A stretch of DNA of 64,000 bases from Nipponacmea schrenckii (lineage: Eukaryota > Mollusca > Gastropoda > Lottiidae), in contig CM060203.1 of NCBI GenBank assembly GCA_030562195.1, positions 5,842,208 to 5,906,207 on the forward strand. The letters run 5' to 3'. Numbering within the stretch: position 1 is the stretch's first letter; every line of letters begins with the position of its first letter. The position numbers and the translations under genes were made by a program. The notes below the pieces were generated by a model. The model was given only the letters and a program-made list of their open reading frames with translations. It was not told the origin of the DNA and made no database searches. Of this stretch, positions 24,590 to 36,740 are shown piece by piece.

Positions 24590-26283
24590 CAGATCTAGTA
24601 CTTGCTCCACCTGATATATTACTTGCTCCTCCCGGTATATTACTTGCCCCACCTGATATATTACTTGCTCCTCCCGATATATTACGTGCCCCTCCCGATA
24701 TATTACTTGCTCCACCTAATATATTACTTGTTCCTCCTGATATAATACTCACCCCTCCTGATAAATTACTTGCCCCTCCAGATATATTACTTGCTCCTCC
24801 TGATATAATACTCACCCCTCCTGATAAATTACTTGCCCCTCCAGATATATTACGTGCCATTACGGATATATTACTTGCTTCTCCTGATATATTACTTGCC
24901 CCTCCTGATATAATACTCACCCCTCCTGATATATTACGCGCCATTCCGGATATATTACTTGCTCCTCCTGATATAATACTTGCCCCTCCTAATATATTAA
25001 TTGCTCCTCCAGATATATAACTTGCCCCTCCTGATATATTACTTGCTCCTCCCGATATATTACTTGCCCCTCCCGATATATTACTTGTCCCTCCTAATAT
25101 ATTACTTAGCCCTCCAGATATATTACTTGTCCCTCCCGGTATATTACTTGCTCCTCTCGGTATATTACTTGCCCACCTGATATATTACTTGCTCCTCCAG
25201 ATATATTACTTGCCCCTCCCGATATATTACTTGTTCCTCCTAATATATTACTTGCCCCTCCTGATATATTACTTGCTCCTCCGGATATATTACTTGTCCC
25301 TCCTAATATATTACCTGTTCCCCTGATATATTACGTGTCCCTCCTGATATATTACTTACCCCTCCTGATATATTACTTGCCCCTCCGGATATATTACTTG
25401 CCCCACCTGATATATTACTTGCTCCTCCAGATATATTACTTGCCCCTCCTGATGTATTACTTGTCCCTCCTAATATATTACTTGCTCCTCCAGATATATT
25501 ACTTGCCCCTCCTGATATATTACTTGTCCCTCCTAATATATTACTTGCTCCTCCAGATATATCACTTGCTCCTCCTGATATAATACTCGCCCCTCCTGAT
25601 ATATTACGTGCCATTCATGATATATTACTTGCTCCTCCTGATATATTACTTGCCCCTCCAGATATATTACTTGCTCCTCATGATATATTACTTGCCATTC
25701 CTGATATATTACTTGCCCCTCCAGATATATTACTTGCTCCTTATGATATATTACTTGCCATTCCTGATATATTACTTGCTCCTCATGATATATTACTTGC
25801 CATTCCTGAAATATTACTTGCCCCTCCTGATATATTACTTGCTCCTCATGATATATTACTTGCCTCTCCTGATATATTACTTGCTCCTCATGATATATTA
25901 CTTGCCATTCCTGATATATTACTTGCCATTCCTGATATATTACTTGCTCCTCATGATATATTACTTGCCATTCCTGATATATTACTTGCCCCTCCAGATA
26001 TATTACTTGCTCCTCCTGATATATTTCTTGCTCCTCCTGATATATTACTTGCTCTTCATGATATATTACTTGCCCCTCCAGATATATATCTTGCTCCTCC
26101 TGATATATTTCTTGCTCCTCCTGATATATTACTTGCTATTCATGATATATTACTTGCCCCTCCAGATATATTACTTGCTCCTCCAGATATATTACTTGCT
26201 CCTCATGATATATTACTTGCCATTCCTGATATATTATTTGCTCCTCCAAATATATTACTTGTCCCTCCTGATATATTACTATA
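24590..26283. repeat. 21-bp satellite array, copy A, about 80 units
   Basis: The unit is GATATATTACTTGCTCCTCCT with variants at a few positions (TGCCCCTCC, TGCCATTCC). It begins just after a C-run at 24580 and ends at TATAGAGGCTACTAGTATAC. A 21-bp period keeps all six frames open in 7-residue repeats, so the long ORFs are artefacts. Confidence 0.95.
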
Positions 26284-26844
26284 GAGGCTACTAGTATACT
26301 GTTGAAAATATTAAAAGTGCACTTAAAGATCCCAATACAAACACGTACTGACTGATGTTATACATACCGTCCTAGAAATTGACTCGACGTGATGATTTTA
26401 CATTCCACGTGTAGGTATATGGCTCACTGGGTATATATAGTGTAATACACATTGAAGGTTAATGTTAATATAGCGTACAATTAGTTCAATTAGCTTCTTT
26501 TAGTCTTGGGGAAGAAGAAAGGGGATATGGTGATGTAAGATGTAAGGGCAAACCCGTAGTAACAGCGAAGGGGTGGGTTGTGATGTGAAAGGTTTAAAAT
26601 GGGGTTCGACTTCGCAAAGACATAAAAATATTAAGTTACATTACACGAGGTTGCTACAGTAGGCACAGGTGTAATAGCATTAGGTATATAAGAACTCTTC
26701 AACCAAATGTTTGCCAAATACAGCTTTTGTCATTAATTCTATCAGCAGCTCTCGAATAATATAACACTATATTTCTAGCACTCAACGTACCGATATCCTC
26801 TCTATAAATCACGTCTGAGGAACGGGTCGGAGCTCCACCTGTAT
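26284..26844. other. Sequence between satellite A and the second intron-11 copy
   Basis: No gene seen. From about 26668 (GTGTAATAGCATTAGGTATA) it repeats the GSS intron 11 sequence found at 22922, marking the start of the nested duplication that carries the extra terminal exon. Confidence 0.6.
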
Positions 26845-27420
26845 TCAGGCTCTTGTTATAGTGTCTCGAACCACAATATAACAATAAGTCAAGGAGTTAC
26901 ATAGTTTCTATATAGATTAAGCAATGAGTCAGAACCTGATATCTTACGGGGAATAATTCTTGTTATAGTGTCTCGAACCACAATATAACAATAAGTCAAG
27001 GAGTTACATAGTTTCTATATAGATTAAGCAATGAGTTAGAACCTGATATCTTACGGGGAATAACTCTTGTTATAGTGTCTCGAACCACAATATAACAATG
27101 AGTCAAAGAGTTACATAGTTTCTATGTAGATTTAGCAACGAGTCAGATCCTGATATCTTACGGGGAATAACTCTTGTTATAGTGTCTCGAACCACAATAT
27201 AACAATAAGTCAAGGAGTTACATAGTTTCTATATAGATTAAGCAATGAGTCAGACCCTGATATCTCACGGGGAATAACTCGTGTTATAGTGTCTCGAACC
27301 ACAATATAACAATAAGTCAAGGAGTTACATAGTTTCTATATAGATTAAGCAATGAGTCAGACCCTGATATCTCACGGGGAATAACTCGTGTTATAGTGTC
27401 TCGGACCACAATATAACTAT
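26845..27420. repeat. 107-bp tandem repeat, nested copy A', about 5 units
   Basis: Same unit as 23095-23610, placed before the extra copy of the terminal GSS exon. Confidence 0.88.
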
Positions 27421-27461
27421 AACCCTGACCCAGATATCACATGCATTATTATATATTACAG

Positions 27462-27591
27462 GCAGAAAAACAACGAGATACATAACTCAGAAACTGGATT
27501 TGTTATGAAAAGTAAAGTCTCAGGTTGTGATGAAGGTGGGATTAGAGCGGGATTTGGTGGATTGGATTATCCTTTTCTTTTTGACATCTGA
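27462..27591 (+). pseudogene. Extra copy of the GSS terminal exon
   Basis: 130 bp with an intact acceptor (ATATTACAG) and an open frame to the same TGA, ending GLDYPFLFDI. It differs from 23642-23771 at a few bases, including one that changes VSGFDEG to VSGCDEG. No upstream GSS exons lie between it and 23771, so it could only be used by splicing past the first terminal exon. Probably a by-product of a tandem duplication running from intron 11 through the satellite. Confidence 0.8.
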
Positions 27592-28407
27592 TAAATTCTC
27601 ATTATGTTTTTAATGTCTCTTTGTGATACAGATCTAGTATATAGCCACTGATACCTAATATAAACTATCGTATCTTAGTAGCTAGTAAATTGTTACTGGC
27701 GAATCATCCACAGCCCTGTACCTTACAACACGGTATTCTATTGGTTAGCAACAATAATAGATAGTGATTATTAATAACGATTTTAACATTTTCAAAACTT
27801 CACCAATAGTTACTAGTATTATATTAAGTTGAAATGTAACCCAGTGTTCGTTCTTGGTATCAAAGAGAACTTTACTGGTTGAATATTTCATTGAGAAGTT
27901 GTTGTTTTTCTTGATTAACAAATAATATGATTTTGTATATTGTATAATAATACAATACGTCAATCAGTATATCGGTGTTTTAATATAAAACTGTCGAGAG
28001 ATTAATTATTTTAAACTACCTGGGACCTAAAAGGACCTGGGCTTCCTCGTCCCATCCTAAATGACGATCATCTACAACAAATTTCATCAATTCGATAAAT
28101 AGTAGTGATGATTTCCTCCTAGCTGGTTCAGTCGTACTATCAACGTCGATTCAATGTTTAATTTAGTATATCTACAGAATTCGACACAACCTTCGTTTGG
28201 TTTATGTTTGATTAACCTATACAGGCTAGTAGTCCGAAACATGCGTACTCTATTCCCAGCCCCTAATAGATATTTTGACAGAGGCTGACAATCTAGGTCC
28301 AGCTTGGCTGTGCCTGTCCCTGGCCAGGAATTACATAGAGTGTAGGGAAAGGGAGGAAAGAAGACCCATTTCATTACCTCAACTTACCATACCATATAGT
28401 CTCTCCA

Positions 28408-29408
28408 GATCTAGTACTTGCTCCTCCTGATATATTACTTGCTCCTACTTATATCTTACTTGCTCCTCCCGGTATATAACTTGCCCCACCTGATATATTA
28501 CTTGCTCCTCCCGATATATTACGTGCCCCTCCCAATATATAACTTGCTTCCTCCAGATATATTACTTGTCCATCCTGATATATTACTTGCTCCTCCAGAT
28601 ATATTATTTGCCCCCTCCTAATATATTCCTTGCTCCTCATGATATATTACTTGCCATTCCTGATATATTACTTGCCATTCCTGATATGTTACTTGCCCCT
28701 CCTAATATATTACTTGCTCCTCATGATATATTACTTGCCATTCCTGATATATTACTTGCCCCTCCAGATATATTACTTGCCCCTCCAGATATATTACTTG
28801 CCATTCCTGATATATTACTTGTTCCTCATGATATATTACTTGTCATTCCTGATATATTACTTGCCCCTCCAGATATATTACTTGCCATTCCTGATATATT
28901 ACTTGCTCCTCATGATATATTACTTGCCATTCCTGATATATTACCTGCCCCTCCTAATATATTACTTGCTCCTCATGATATATTACTTGCCATTCCTGAT
29001 ATATTACTTGCCCCTCCAGATATATTACTTGCTCCTCATGATATATTACTTGCTTCTCCTGATGTATTACTTGCTCCTCTTAATATATTACTTGCTCCTC
29101 CTGATATATTCCTTGCTCCTCATGATATATTGCTTGCTATTCCTGATATATTACTTGCTCCTCATGATATATTACTTGCCATTCCTGATATATTACTTGC
29201 CCCTCCAGATATATTACCTGCCCCTCCTAATATATTACTTGCTCCTCATGATATATTACTTGCCATTCCTGATATATTACTTGCCCCTCCAGATATATTA
29301 CTTGCTCCTCATGATATATTACTTGCCATTCCTGATATATTACTTGCCCCTCCAGATATATTACTTGCTCCTCCAGATATATTACTTGCCCTTCCTGATA
29401 TATTATTA
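28408..29408. repeat. 21-bp satellite array, copy A', about 47 units
   Basis: Same unit family as 24590-26283, with the same 3' border TATAGAGGCTACTAGTATAC. Shorter, and richer in the TGCCATTCCTGATATATTAC variant. Confidence 0.95.
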
Positions 29409-30130
29409 TAGAGGCTACTAGTATACTGTTGAATATATTAAAAGTGCACTTAAAGATCCCAATACAAACACTTACTGACTGATGTTTAACGCACCGTCCT
29501 AGAAATTGACTCGACGTGATGATTTTACATTCCACGTGTAGGTATATGGCTCACTGGGTATATATAGTGTAATACACATTGAAGGTTAATATAGCGTACA
29601 ATTAGTTCAATTAGCTTCTTTTAGCCTTGGGGAAGGAGAAAGGGGATAGGTGAAATAAGATGTAAGGGCAAACCCGTAGTAACAGCGAAGGGGTGGGGAT
29701 CAGTTGAAGTGAGGGGTCGTGGATCAGTTTAACGAGGGGATTAGGGTGGGTTGAACGGGGACCGGTGTCAGTTGTTGAAGGTATTAAACCAACTGAATGT
29801 CGGTCACTGGGTAAAATGTTCTATTCAAAAACGGTACTTTATGGCCACTTTCACAATTTCAAAACTTCTTCTAACACCTTGACAGCAACAGGCACTTTTC
29901 TTGTGATATGGAATTGGATTGTTTACTTTCCGATTACAGCAAATGAAAACCCTCGACAGACATGTTGTTGTTAACAGAGCTTCTATCGTGGCTTCTGATT
30001 GGATGTATTCAATAGCGTACAGTCCAATCAAATTCCTTTATTTACAAACCTCAGTGACTGTTGCAGTCAAGGCAGCCAATAAGAAGAGGTAATGACGTGT
30101 GATTCGCAACAACCAGAATTTAAAGGTATC

Positions 30131-30841
30131 TCCACATGCACTGACGCTTTGGCAATTCTTTTTTTTTTTTTTTTTTTTATATATGTATGTTTTGATGTCT
30201 GATCGTCTCATGCAGATGTACTTGTCTATTCCTTGGTTTTTGTGGTCATGTACTTGATCGTAGAAAGATGAATCTGTCCATTTTATACACATGTACTTGT
30301 GTATTTTAAAACTAATTGTACGTCGAAATGATATATGGTTTTTGCTATCATGTACTTGATCGCCGGAAGATAAATCTGTCCATTATTTACACATGTAATT
30401 GTGTATTTTAAAATAAATTGTACGTTGAAATAATACGTGATTTTTTGCGGTCGTGTGCATGGCCGTGGGAGCTATGTATTACATCCTTTTTATAAACAAA
30501 TTGTACGTTGAAAATTTTTCCATTTCATGCACATGTACTTGTGTATTTTTAAACAAATTGTACGTGGAGTATTGTATACTTATTTTGTGGTTATGTACTT
30601 GATCGCCGAAACATAGATCTGTCCATTTGATACACATGTACTTGTGTATTTTCAGTATTTCAGACGAATTGTATATTGAGATATTACGTATTTTCGATTT
30701 TTTTCTTTTTATTTCTTCTTTTTTTTTTCTTTTTTTTTTTCCAATGTATTCCCCCATGGGCTGAATGTGAGACAGGACCATGTCCTTGTGTATTGGGCCT
30801 AATTCTGACCCATGTAAAATAAAGAGTTTATTATTATTATT
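30131..30841 (+). mobile_element. 5'-truncated insertion of the LINE 3' tail
   Basis: Starts ATGCACTGACGCTTTGGCAA, identical to LINE sequence at about 20407, and ends TAAAGAGTTTATTATTATTA. The matching position in copy B (about 48238) reads directly from GGTATCTCCAC into TAAATAACAAC, an empty site. The breakpoint shares only a few bases with the LINE, as expected for 5' truncation. Confidence 0.82.
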
Positions 30842-32099
30842 ATTAAATAACAACACTGATAATGTGAGAACAGATCAAGCGACTTCAGCTTTGTGATTTA
30901 TACCGAGATCAAAAATGTTATAAGACCACAAACATTGATCACTGCTAATTGTCATCACAGAAACATAACTCACTGATATCATACTGGGGTATATGGTATA
31001 TATCATTTACACTGTAAAATAGTACTCAGGAAAATATAAAGAATGCTGTCTTAGGACATTTCACACTTGACCAAATAGTGACAAGTAAAGACAAAATTTG
31101 GTCAAAATGTGACCAACAGATAATTGGTGGTAAATCAAACAGCAGAGATTTCGCCGTACGCTTACGTCTTAATAACCCCTGTTTCTCTACGTTGATATCG
31201 CCCTTGTTTCCGCGTCACTCGCCAGGCACTTGTTTCATTAATAGAGCTTTGAGACGAATTTTCAAATAAATCTGATGTTCAGTTTAATATTGATAAAAGT
31301 AAGATTTTAGAACAAGATATATAGATATACTATTTCTTCACAATGACATGATCATACAGGTAGCTTTTTCATTTATATACTATATATATTGCTTAGTCTG
31401 CCTGTATGAGCATGTGAAACGCTGAGTGAATATCTTGTGCTTTTTTACCTACGCCTATTTCTATATGTTTTATAACAGAGTAAGATATAAGTAAATTCTA
31501 AACAATATCTGGGTAATTCTTTATTTGTACGAAATCAATATATTGTACAAAAGGGTTTCAACAATTAAAATTTGTAAATTTAATGTGTTTTTTAAGTTTT
31601 AAAACACGCATAGTCAGATACTAAATATAAACTGTTTAAAACATATTGCATACCCTTATATGGTTCGAAAATTTGGGATTTATCACACAAATCTATGGAA
31701 GGGTTTACACAAAATTGCTTAATCTCGTAATTCATTGTTACCAATTATATGTCACGACGCCCTGTAGAAAACCAACTGCATCTGAGATTTGTTAAATTCT
31801 TTAAAAATATGTCTAAATAAGAATAAATATGTCAAGGTGTGCTTTTTGTTACAGCCTATTTAAGAGAAATATAATTTTTCCCGTATGTTTTCTACAACAA
31901 TCATAAAAAAAGAAAATATGCAGATTGCAGCGGGAATTAAGGATATGACGCCATTGATTGAGATCACTCCACTATAATTAGGTGCATTCTATTGAATAGT
32001 AACTTATTACCTTTATACTGTAATTATTTTAATGTAAATTATTATTTTTTTTAGTATGAATAAACTAGGCCTATATTATTATTAATATACTAGATATTC
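30842..32099. other. Non-coding, AT-rich sequence downstream of GSS
   Basis: No gene recognised. 30842-31130 and 31945-32099 have counterparts at 48241-48530 and 48520-48685; the about 800 bp between them are absent there. A short Penelope-like motif occurs at 31397-31420 (CTGTATGAG, then GAAACG). Confidence 0.5.
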
Positions 32100-32811
32100 T
32101 GCCTGTACACAACAAGCCCATTTTTGGTTTAGGGTTTGTGTTTTGCCTATACACAACAAGCCCATTTATGGTTGAGGGTTTGTGTTTTGCCTATGCACAA
32201 CAAGCCCATTTTTGGTTTAGGGTTTGTGTTTTGCCTATGCACAACAAGCCCATTTTTGGTTTAGGGTTTGTGTTTTGCCTTACTCAACAAGCCCATTTAT
32301 GGTTTAGGGTTTGTGTTTTGACTATGCACAAGAAGCCCATTTTTGGTTAAGAGTTTGTGTTTTGCCCATACTCAACAAGCCCATTTATGGTTTATGGTTT
32401 GTTTTTTGCCTATGTACAACAAGCCCATTTTTGGTTTAGGGTTTGTGTTTTGCCTATGCACAACAAGCCCATTTATGGTTAAGGGTTTGTGTTTTGCCTA
32501 TGCACAACAAGCCCCTTTTTGGTTTAGGGTTTGTGTTTTGCCTATACTCAACAAGCCCATTTATGGTTTAGGGTTTGTGTTTTGCCTATGCACAACAAGC
32601 CCATTTATGGTTTAGGGTCTGTGTTTTGCCTATACACAACAAGCCCATTTATGGTTGAGGGTTTGTGTTTTGCCTATACACAACAAGCCCATTTATGGTT
32701 GAGGGTTTGTGTTTTGCCTATGCACAACAAGCCCATTTATGGTTTAGGGTTTGTGTTTTGCCTATACACAACAAGCCCATTTATGGTTTAGGGTTTGTGT
32801 TTTGCCTATAC
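32100..32811. repeat. 44-bp tandem repeat, about 16 units, cut by gap
   Basis: Unit words: ACAACAAGCCCATTTATGG and TTTAGGGTTTGTGTTTTGCC. It runs into the N gap. Three units of the same repeat are at 48685-48810. Confidence 0.92.
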
Positions 32812-33311
32812 NNNNNNNNNNNNNNNNNNNNNNNNNNNNNNNNNNNNNNNNNNNNNNNNNNNNNNNNNNNNNNNNNNNNNNNNNNNNNNNNNNNNNNNNN
32901 NNNNNNNNNNNNNNNNNNNNNNNNNNNNNNNNNNNNNNNNNNNNNNNNNNNNNNNNNNNNNNNNNNNNNNNNNNNNNNNNNNNNNNNNNNNNNNNNNNNN
33001 NNNNNNNNNNNNNNNNNNNNNNNNNNNNNNNNNNNNNNNNNNNNNNNNNNNNNNNNNNNNNNNNNNNNNNNNNNNNNNNNNNNNNNNNNNNNNNNNNNNN
33101 NNNNNNNNNNNNNNNNNNNNNNNNNNNNNNNNNNNNNNNNNNNNNNNNNNNNNNNNNNNNNNNNNNNNNNNNNNNNNNNNNNNNNNNNNNNNNNNNNNNN
33201 NNNNNNNNNNNNNNNNNNNNNNNNNNNNNNNNNNNNNNNNNNNNNNNNNNNNNNNNNNNNNNNNNNNNNNNNNNNNNNNNNNNNNNNNNNNNNNNNNNNN
33301 NNNNNNNNNNN
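32812..33311. other. Assembly gap, exactly 500 N
   Basis: Second round-number gap. It separates the two nearly identical copies of the GSS 3' half. Confidence 0.98.
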
Positions 33312-33568
33312 TTATTTTGTGGTCATGTACTTGATCGCCGGAACATATATCTGTCCATTTGATACACATGTACTTGTGTATTTTTAGTATTTCAGACGAA
33401 TTGTATATTGAGATATTATGTATTTTCGATTTTTTTTCTTTTTTTCTTTTTCTTTTTTTTTTTTTTTCCAATGTAATGCCCCATGGGCTGAATGTGAGAC
33501 AGGACCATGTCCTTGTGTATTGGGCCTAATTCTGACCCATGTAAAATAAAGAGTTTATTATTATTATA
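33312..33568 (+). mobile_element. LINE 3' end at the start of GSS copy B
   Basis: Matches 20935-21201 apart from a shorter poly(T), and is followed by the same minisatellite. The LINE insertion is thus shared by both copies; its body is hidden in or lost at the gap. Confidence 0.85.
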
Positions 33569-33873
33569 ACCAGCTGATAGAACTCAAGTACAGCTATCTG
33601 TATAGTTATCTAAATATTTACTTTACCAGCTAATAGAGCTCAATTACAACTATCTGTATAGTCATTTTAATATTTACTTTACCAGCTAATAGAACTCAAT
33701 TACAACTATCTGTATAGTCATTTTAATATTTACTTTACCAGCTAATAGAGCTTAATTTCAGATATTTGTATAGTTATTCACTTTACCAGCTGAAACTTTC
33801 GACTACTTATGCTTTAGAAAGAAACGATGCTTACAGTATTATTAAGACTTGGGTGACTATTTTCTATTTGAAG

Positions 33874-33943
33874 TGACACCGAGGAAGTGGCCGTGGTATA
33901 TTACAGAGCTGGGTATTCTCCTATAGAATATACAACTGATCAG
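33874..33943 (+). CDS. GSS: Glutathione synthetase exon 8, copy B
   Basis: Same 70-bp exon as 21508-21577, with the same acceptor (TATTTGAAG) and donor (CAG|GTAGTT). It is separated from exon 9 of this copy by the 6.5-kb transposon, which lies wholly in the intron. Confidence 0.85.
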
Positions 33944-34144
33944 GTAGTTTATTTTAATATCCTTCAGGGTCAAATATTGTCCACTTGTCCACTATATCTC
34001 GCTATAATTTAATATTGAATGCAGTTCTACTTTTGCCGAGATTGAACCCTGGACCTTCAGGTTAGCGAGAAAGCATCTAACTCAAATTTTGAAGAAGCTT
34101 TGTTGTGAGTATTGGTCGAAGTTTGATAATTGCGTATCAGATAT

Positions 34145-34150
34145 GTGTTG
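34145..34150. repeat. Target-site duplication GTGTTG, left
   Basis: Repeated at 40660-40665. Copy A has a single GTGTTGTGAATGCG at about 21778, the empty site. Confidence 0.88.
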
Positions 34151-34174
34151 TACGGTGGCTGATTTAGGACACAC

Positions 34175-34372
34175 ACGCAATTTTTTTTTAAGTCAGAATT
34201 CTGAGATAATATGTCGATCGCCCGAGATAATTAAGTCCGGATCCTGAGATAAATCTCGATCGACTGACTATGTCGGGAACCTGAAATAAATTTAAACGCC
34301 TAATGTTGTCGGACGCCCGAGATAATTAAGTCGGGCGCCTGAGATATTAATGTCCAACACCTGTTTTTGTCT
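34175..34372. promoter_or_regulatory. Left subterminal repeats of the transposon
   Basis: Repeats of the type CCCGAGATAATTAAGTC and CCTGAGATAAATCTCGATCG, each with GTCGATCG- or GTCGGG-like partners, fill the space between the terminus and the transposase start. They have counterparts at the right end. Transposase-binding sites and possibly the transposase promoter are inferred. Confidence 0.5.
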
Positions 34373-35234
34373 GAGTTAAATATCGAACATGGACGAAATA
34401 GTACGCTTATGTTTTGGACTTGGCTTTACACAAAGGGAAATGCTGCATGTAATACGAGAAAGTACTGGAATTATTTTATCTGACAGGCAACTAAGACGAG
34501 TTTTACGTCAAAACTACCTGTATCGTTCTAAGCACCAATCCGATATAGTTGATGTTGCGCAATTTATTAACGAAAACATCAATGGCTCTGGATGTAATTT
34601 GGGATATCGATTGATGCATTTTAAATGTAAGCTTGCTGGTTATGTGATTAGCAGGAATAACGTCCGACTTATTCAAGGCATATTAGATCATGAAGGTGTG
34701 GAAAGACGCAGAAGAAGGCGGCTTGTACGTAGAAGGTATTTCTCTAGAGGACCTAATCACGTGTGGCATTTTGATTCGTATGACAAGTTAACTCCATATG
34801 GTATTCCAATAAATGGCTGCATTGATGGATTTTCGAGATCGATTATCTGGTTAGAAGCTAATCATACTGCAAGTGATCCTAAAGTAGTTGGGGGTTATTT
34901 TGTCCAATCTATTGAAAAGCATGGTGGCATTCCTATGTATATGAGAGCAGATAAAGGTACAGAAAATACAGTCGTTTGCGATATTTTTACAGTTGCACAG
35001 GAATTAATAACAGGCAGCAGAGACGAAGCTTAAAAAAGGTTCATTTATGGTAAATCCACAGGGAACCAGCGCATAGAAAGATGGTGGAGTTTCCTAAGAA
35101 GAAGCCACATGGACTTCTGGATACAGTTTTTTCACAATATAAAAGAAGATGGGAATTTCAGCGGAAGTAAAATTGACAAGGACCTTATACGTTTTGTGTT
35201 TTTAGATATGATTCAGGTCAGTTTATAAGGCAGT

Positions 35235-35830
35235 AGATTTACACGGATGACTAAACCTCAAAATCCCATCTGGTCCCGTTCTGTAGGTCCGTCGGTCTGT
35301 CCACAATTAGCTTGTTAACACTCTACATGGTGGAGTTCTTGTCGGATTTTAGCGAAACTTGGTATATTTTTTATTACCACCGAAAGACGAACCCTATCGA
35401 TATTGGTGCGATTCCGAAAATACATTCATGGAATTATGAATCTCTTAGACTTTGAATTGTTAAATTTTCAGCTTGTTAACACTGTCAAGGGTGGAGTTCT
35501 TAAAATATTTTAACGAAACTTGGGACACTTGTTTATCACAACCTGAAGAAGAACCCAATTGTTTTTGGTCCGATTCCGAAAACAATTCCTGGAGTTCTTG
35601 ACGAATTTTAACAAAACTTTGTATATTTGTTCATCACCACCCACGGAAGAATCCTTTTGATTTCGGTCCGATTCCGAAAAATAATTCTTGGAAGTTTCGA
35701 GTTTGATTTCAAAACGCGTTAAATTTTCAACTCTCACATTAAACCTTATTATTCACAGCCTTCTGTGAAACAAAGCTAATTGTGGGCATATGTTACCTTG
35801 CCTAGCAAGCTATCTTTAATTTTCATACAG
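35235..35830. repeat. Dispersed repeat with internal about 130-bp imperfect units, inside the transposase intron
   Basis: CTTGTTAACACT and TGGAGTTCTTG recur, followed by AACGAAACTTGG-type and CGATTCCGAAAA words. The stretch ends with GTTACCTTGCCTAGCAAG. Similar words restart at 36745. No coding potential accepted. Confidence 0.5.
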
Positions 35831-35869
35831 TTTTATTGATGGACTTCAAACATTAATTTATTAGTGACA

Positions 35870-36740
35870 GGGTCATTCCAAGATTTGACACATGACCGAT
35901 TTAGATTTTGATGAAACTCAAAACTATATTATATTTATAGGAAGAAATGTTAAATAATATTTGTTATATTTTTAGTTGTTTTTTTAATATTTACATTTAA
36001 AAATTGAAGGGTCAACGAGGACAAATCCGAGAAATACTGAACCACCATGTTTGACTGTAAATATTGTGAAAACAGAATTAGATAAAAGTCTGAATTTTCA
36101 GGAATAAAGTGAATCCTATCAAATCCATTTATTGATGTTTTTATTGTGATATTTAAATGTTCTAAATATTTTCCTAAATTCAGATTTTTTATCTTATTAA
36201 GTTTTAAAAATATCTGATATCAAGCATGGTGTAACATCATATTTCAGACTTCTATTTGACCCTTCCATTTTTAAAAGTCTATATTTTATAAAATACGAAA
36301 TTATACCAATTATTTTCTACACACCTTCCTCAGATACTCTAAATATAATATAGCTTAATGTCAAAATTCAAAATTTAACAACATGTGGAATTCGTTATAG
36401 GCATTCCAGAACATTTTTAAAAATTTCTGCACATTAAACCGTGGGTTGTCTAATGCCCTTTTATTCCTTTTAATTTATGACGTCTATTGTAAGTTTTACT
36501 CATAAAAATGCATAAAATTTACCATCGATGTCATAAATAAACATACATGTACTTACAGGACAAAACAGACCATATGGCCTAGCCTACAGACGTTTTAAAA
36601 GTGTTCTGGAATGCTTGAAACGAGCTCTGTATAATGTGTAAAATTTTGATTTTTGCCTTTAAACTCCATTTAAGTTTCAGCATAATTTGAATATGTCAAG
36701 TGCCAGTTGTTAAAATATTTGATTTTCGTTGGAATGACCC
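35870..36740. mobile_element. Nested 871-bp element with GGGTCATTCCAA termini
   Basis: Perfect 12-bp terminal inverted repeats GGGTCATTCCAA and TTGGAATGACCC are flanked by GACA on both sides (35866-35869 and 36741-36744). An inner inverted pair (GAAGGGTCAA and TTGACCCTTC) is also present. No ORF. The superfamily was not identified. It lies in the intron of the transposase, so it should not disturb the protein. Confidence 0.65.

Noticed and set aside
24552..24944. Glycine-rich SNISGGA repeat protein on the minus strand (also 25303-25614, 44309-44809)
   Set aside because: Antisense reading of the same 21-bp satellite. No start context, no non-repeat sequence.
29765..30031. Frames on both strands between satellite A' and the LINE tail
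   Set aside because: No homology; short and overlapping on opposite strands.
32138..32791. Repeating QQAHLWFRVCVLP frames
   Set aside because: Translations of the 44-bp tandem repeat; the frame shifts between units.
32100..32811. TTTAGGG words as possible telomere repeat
   Set aside because: Only one heptamer per 44-bp unit, never in runs; coincidence.
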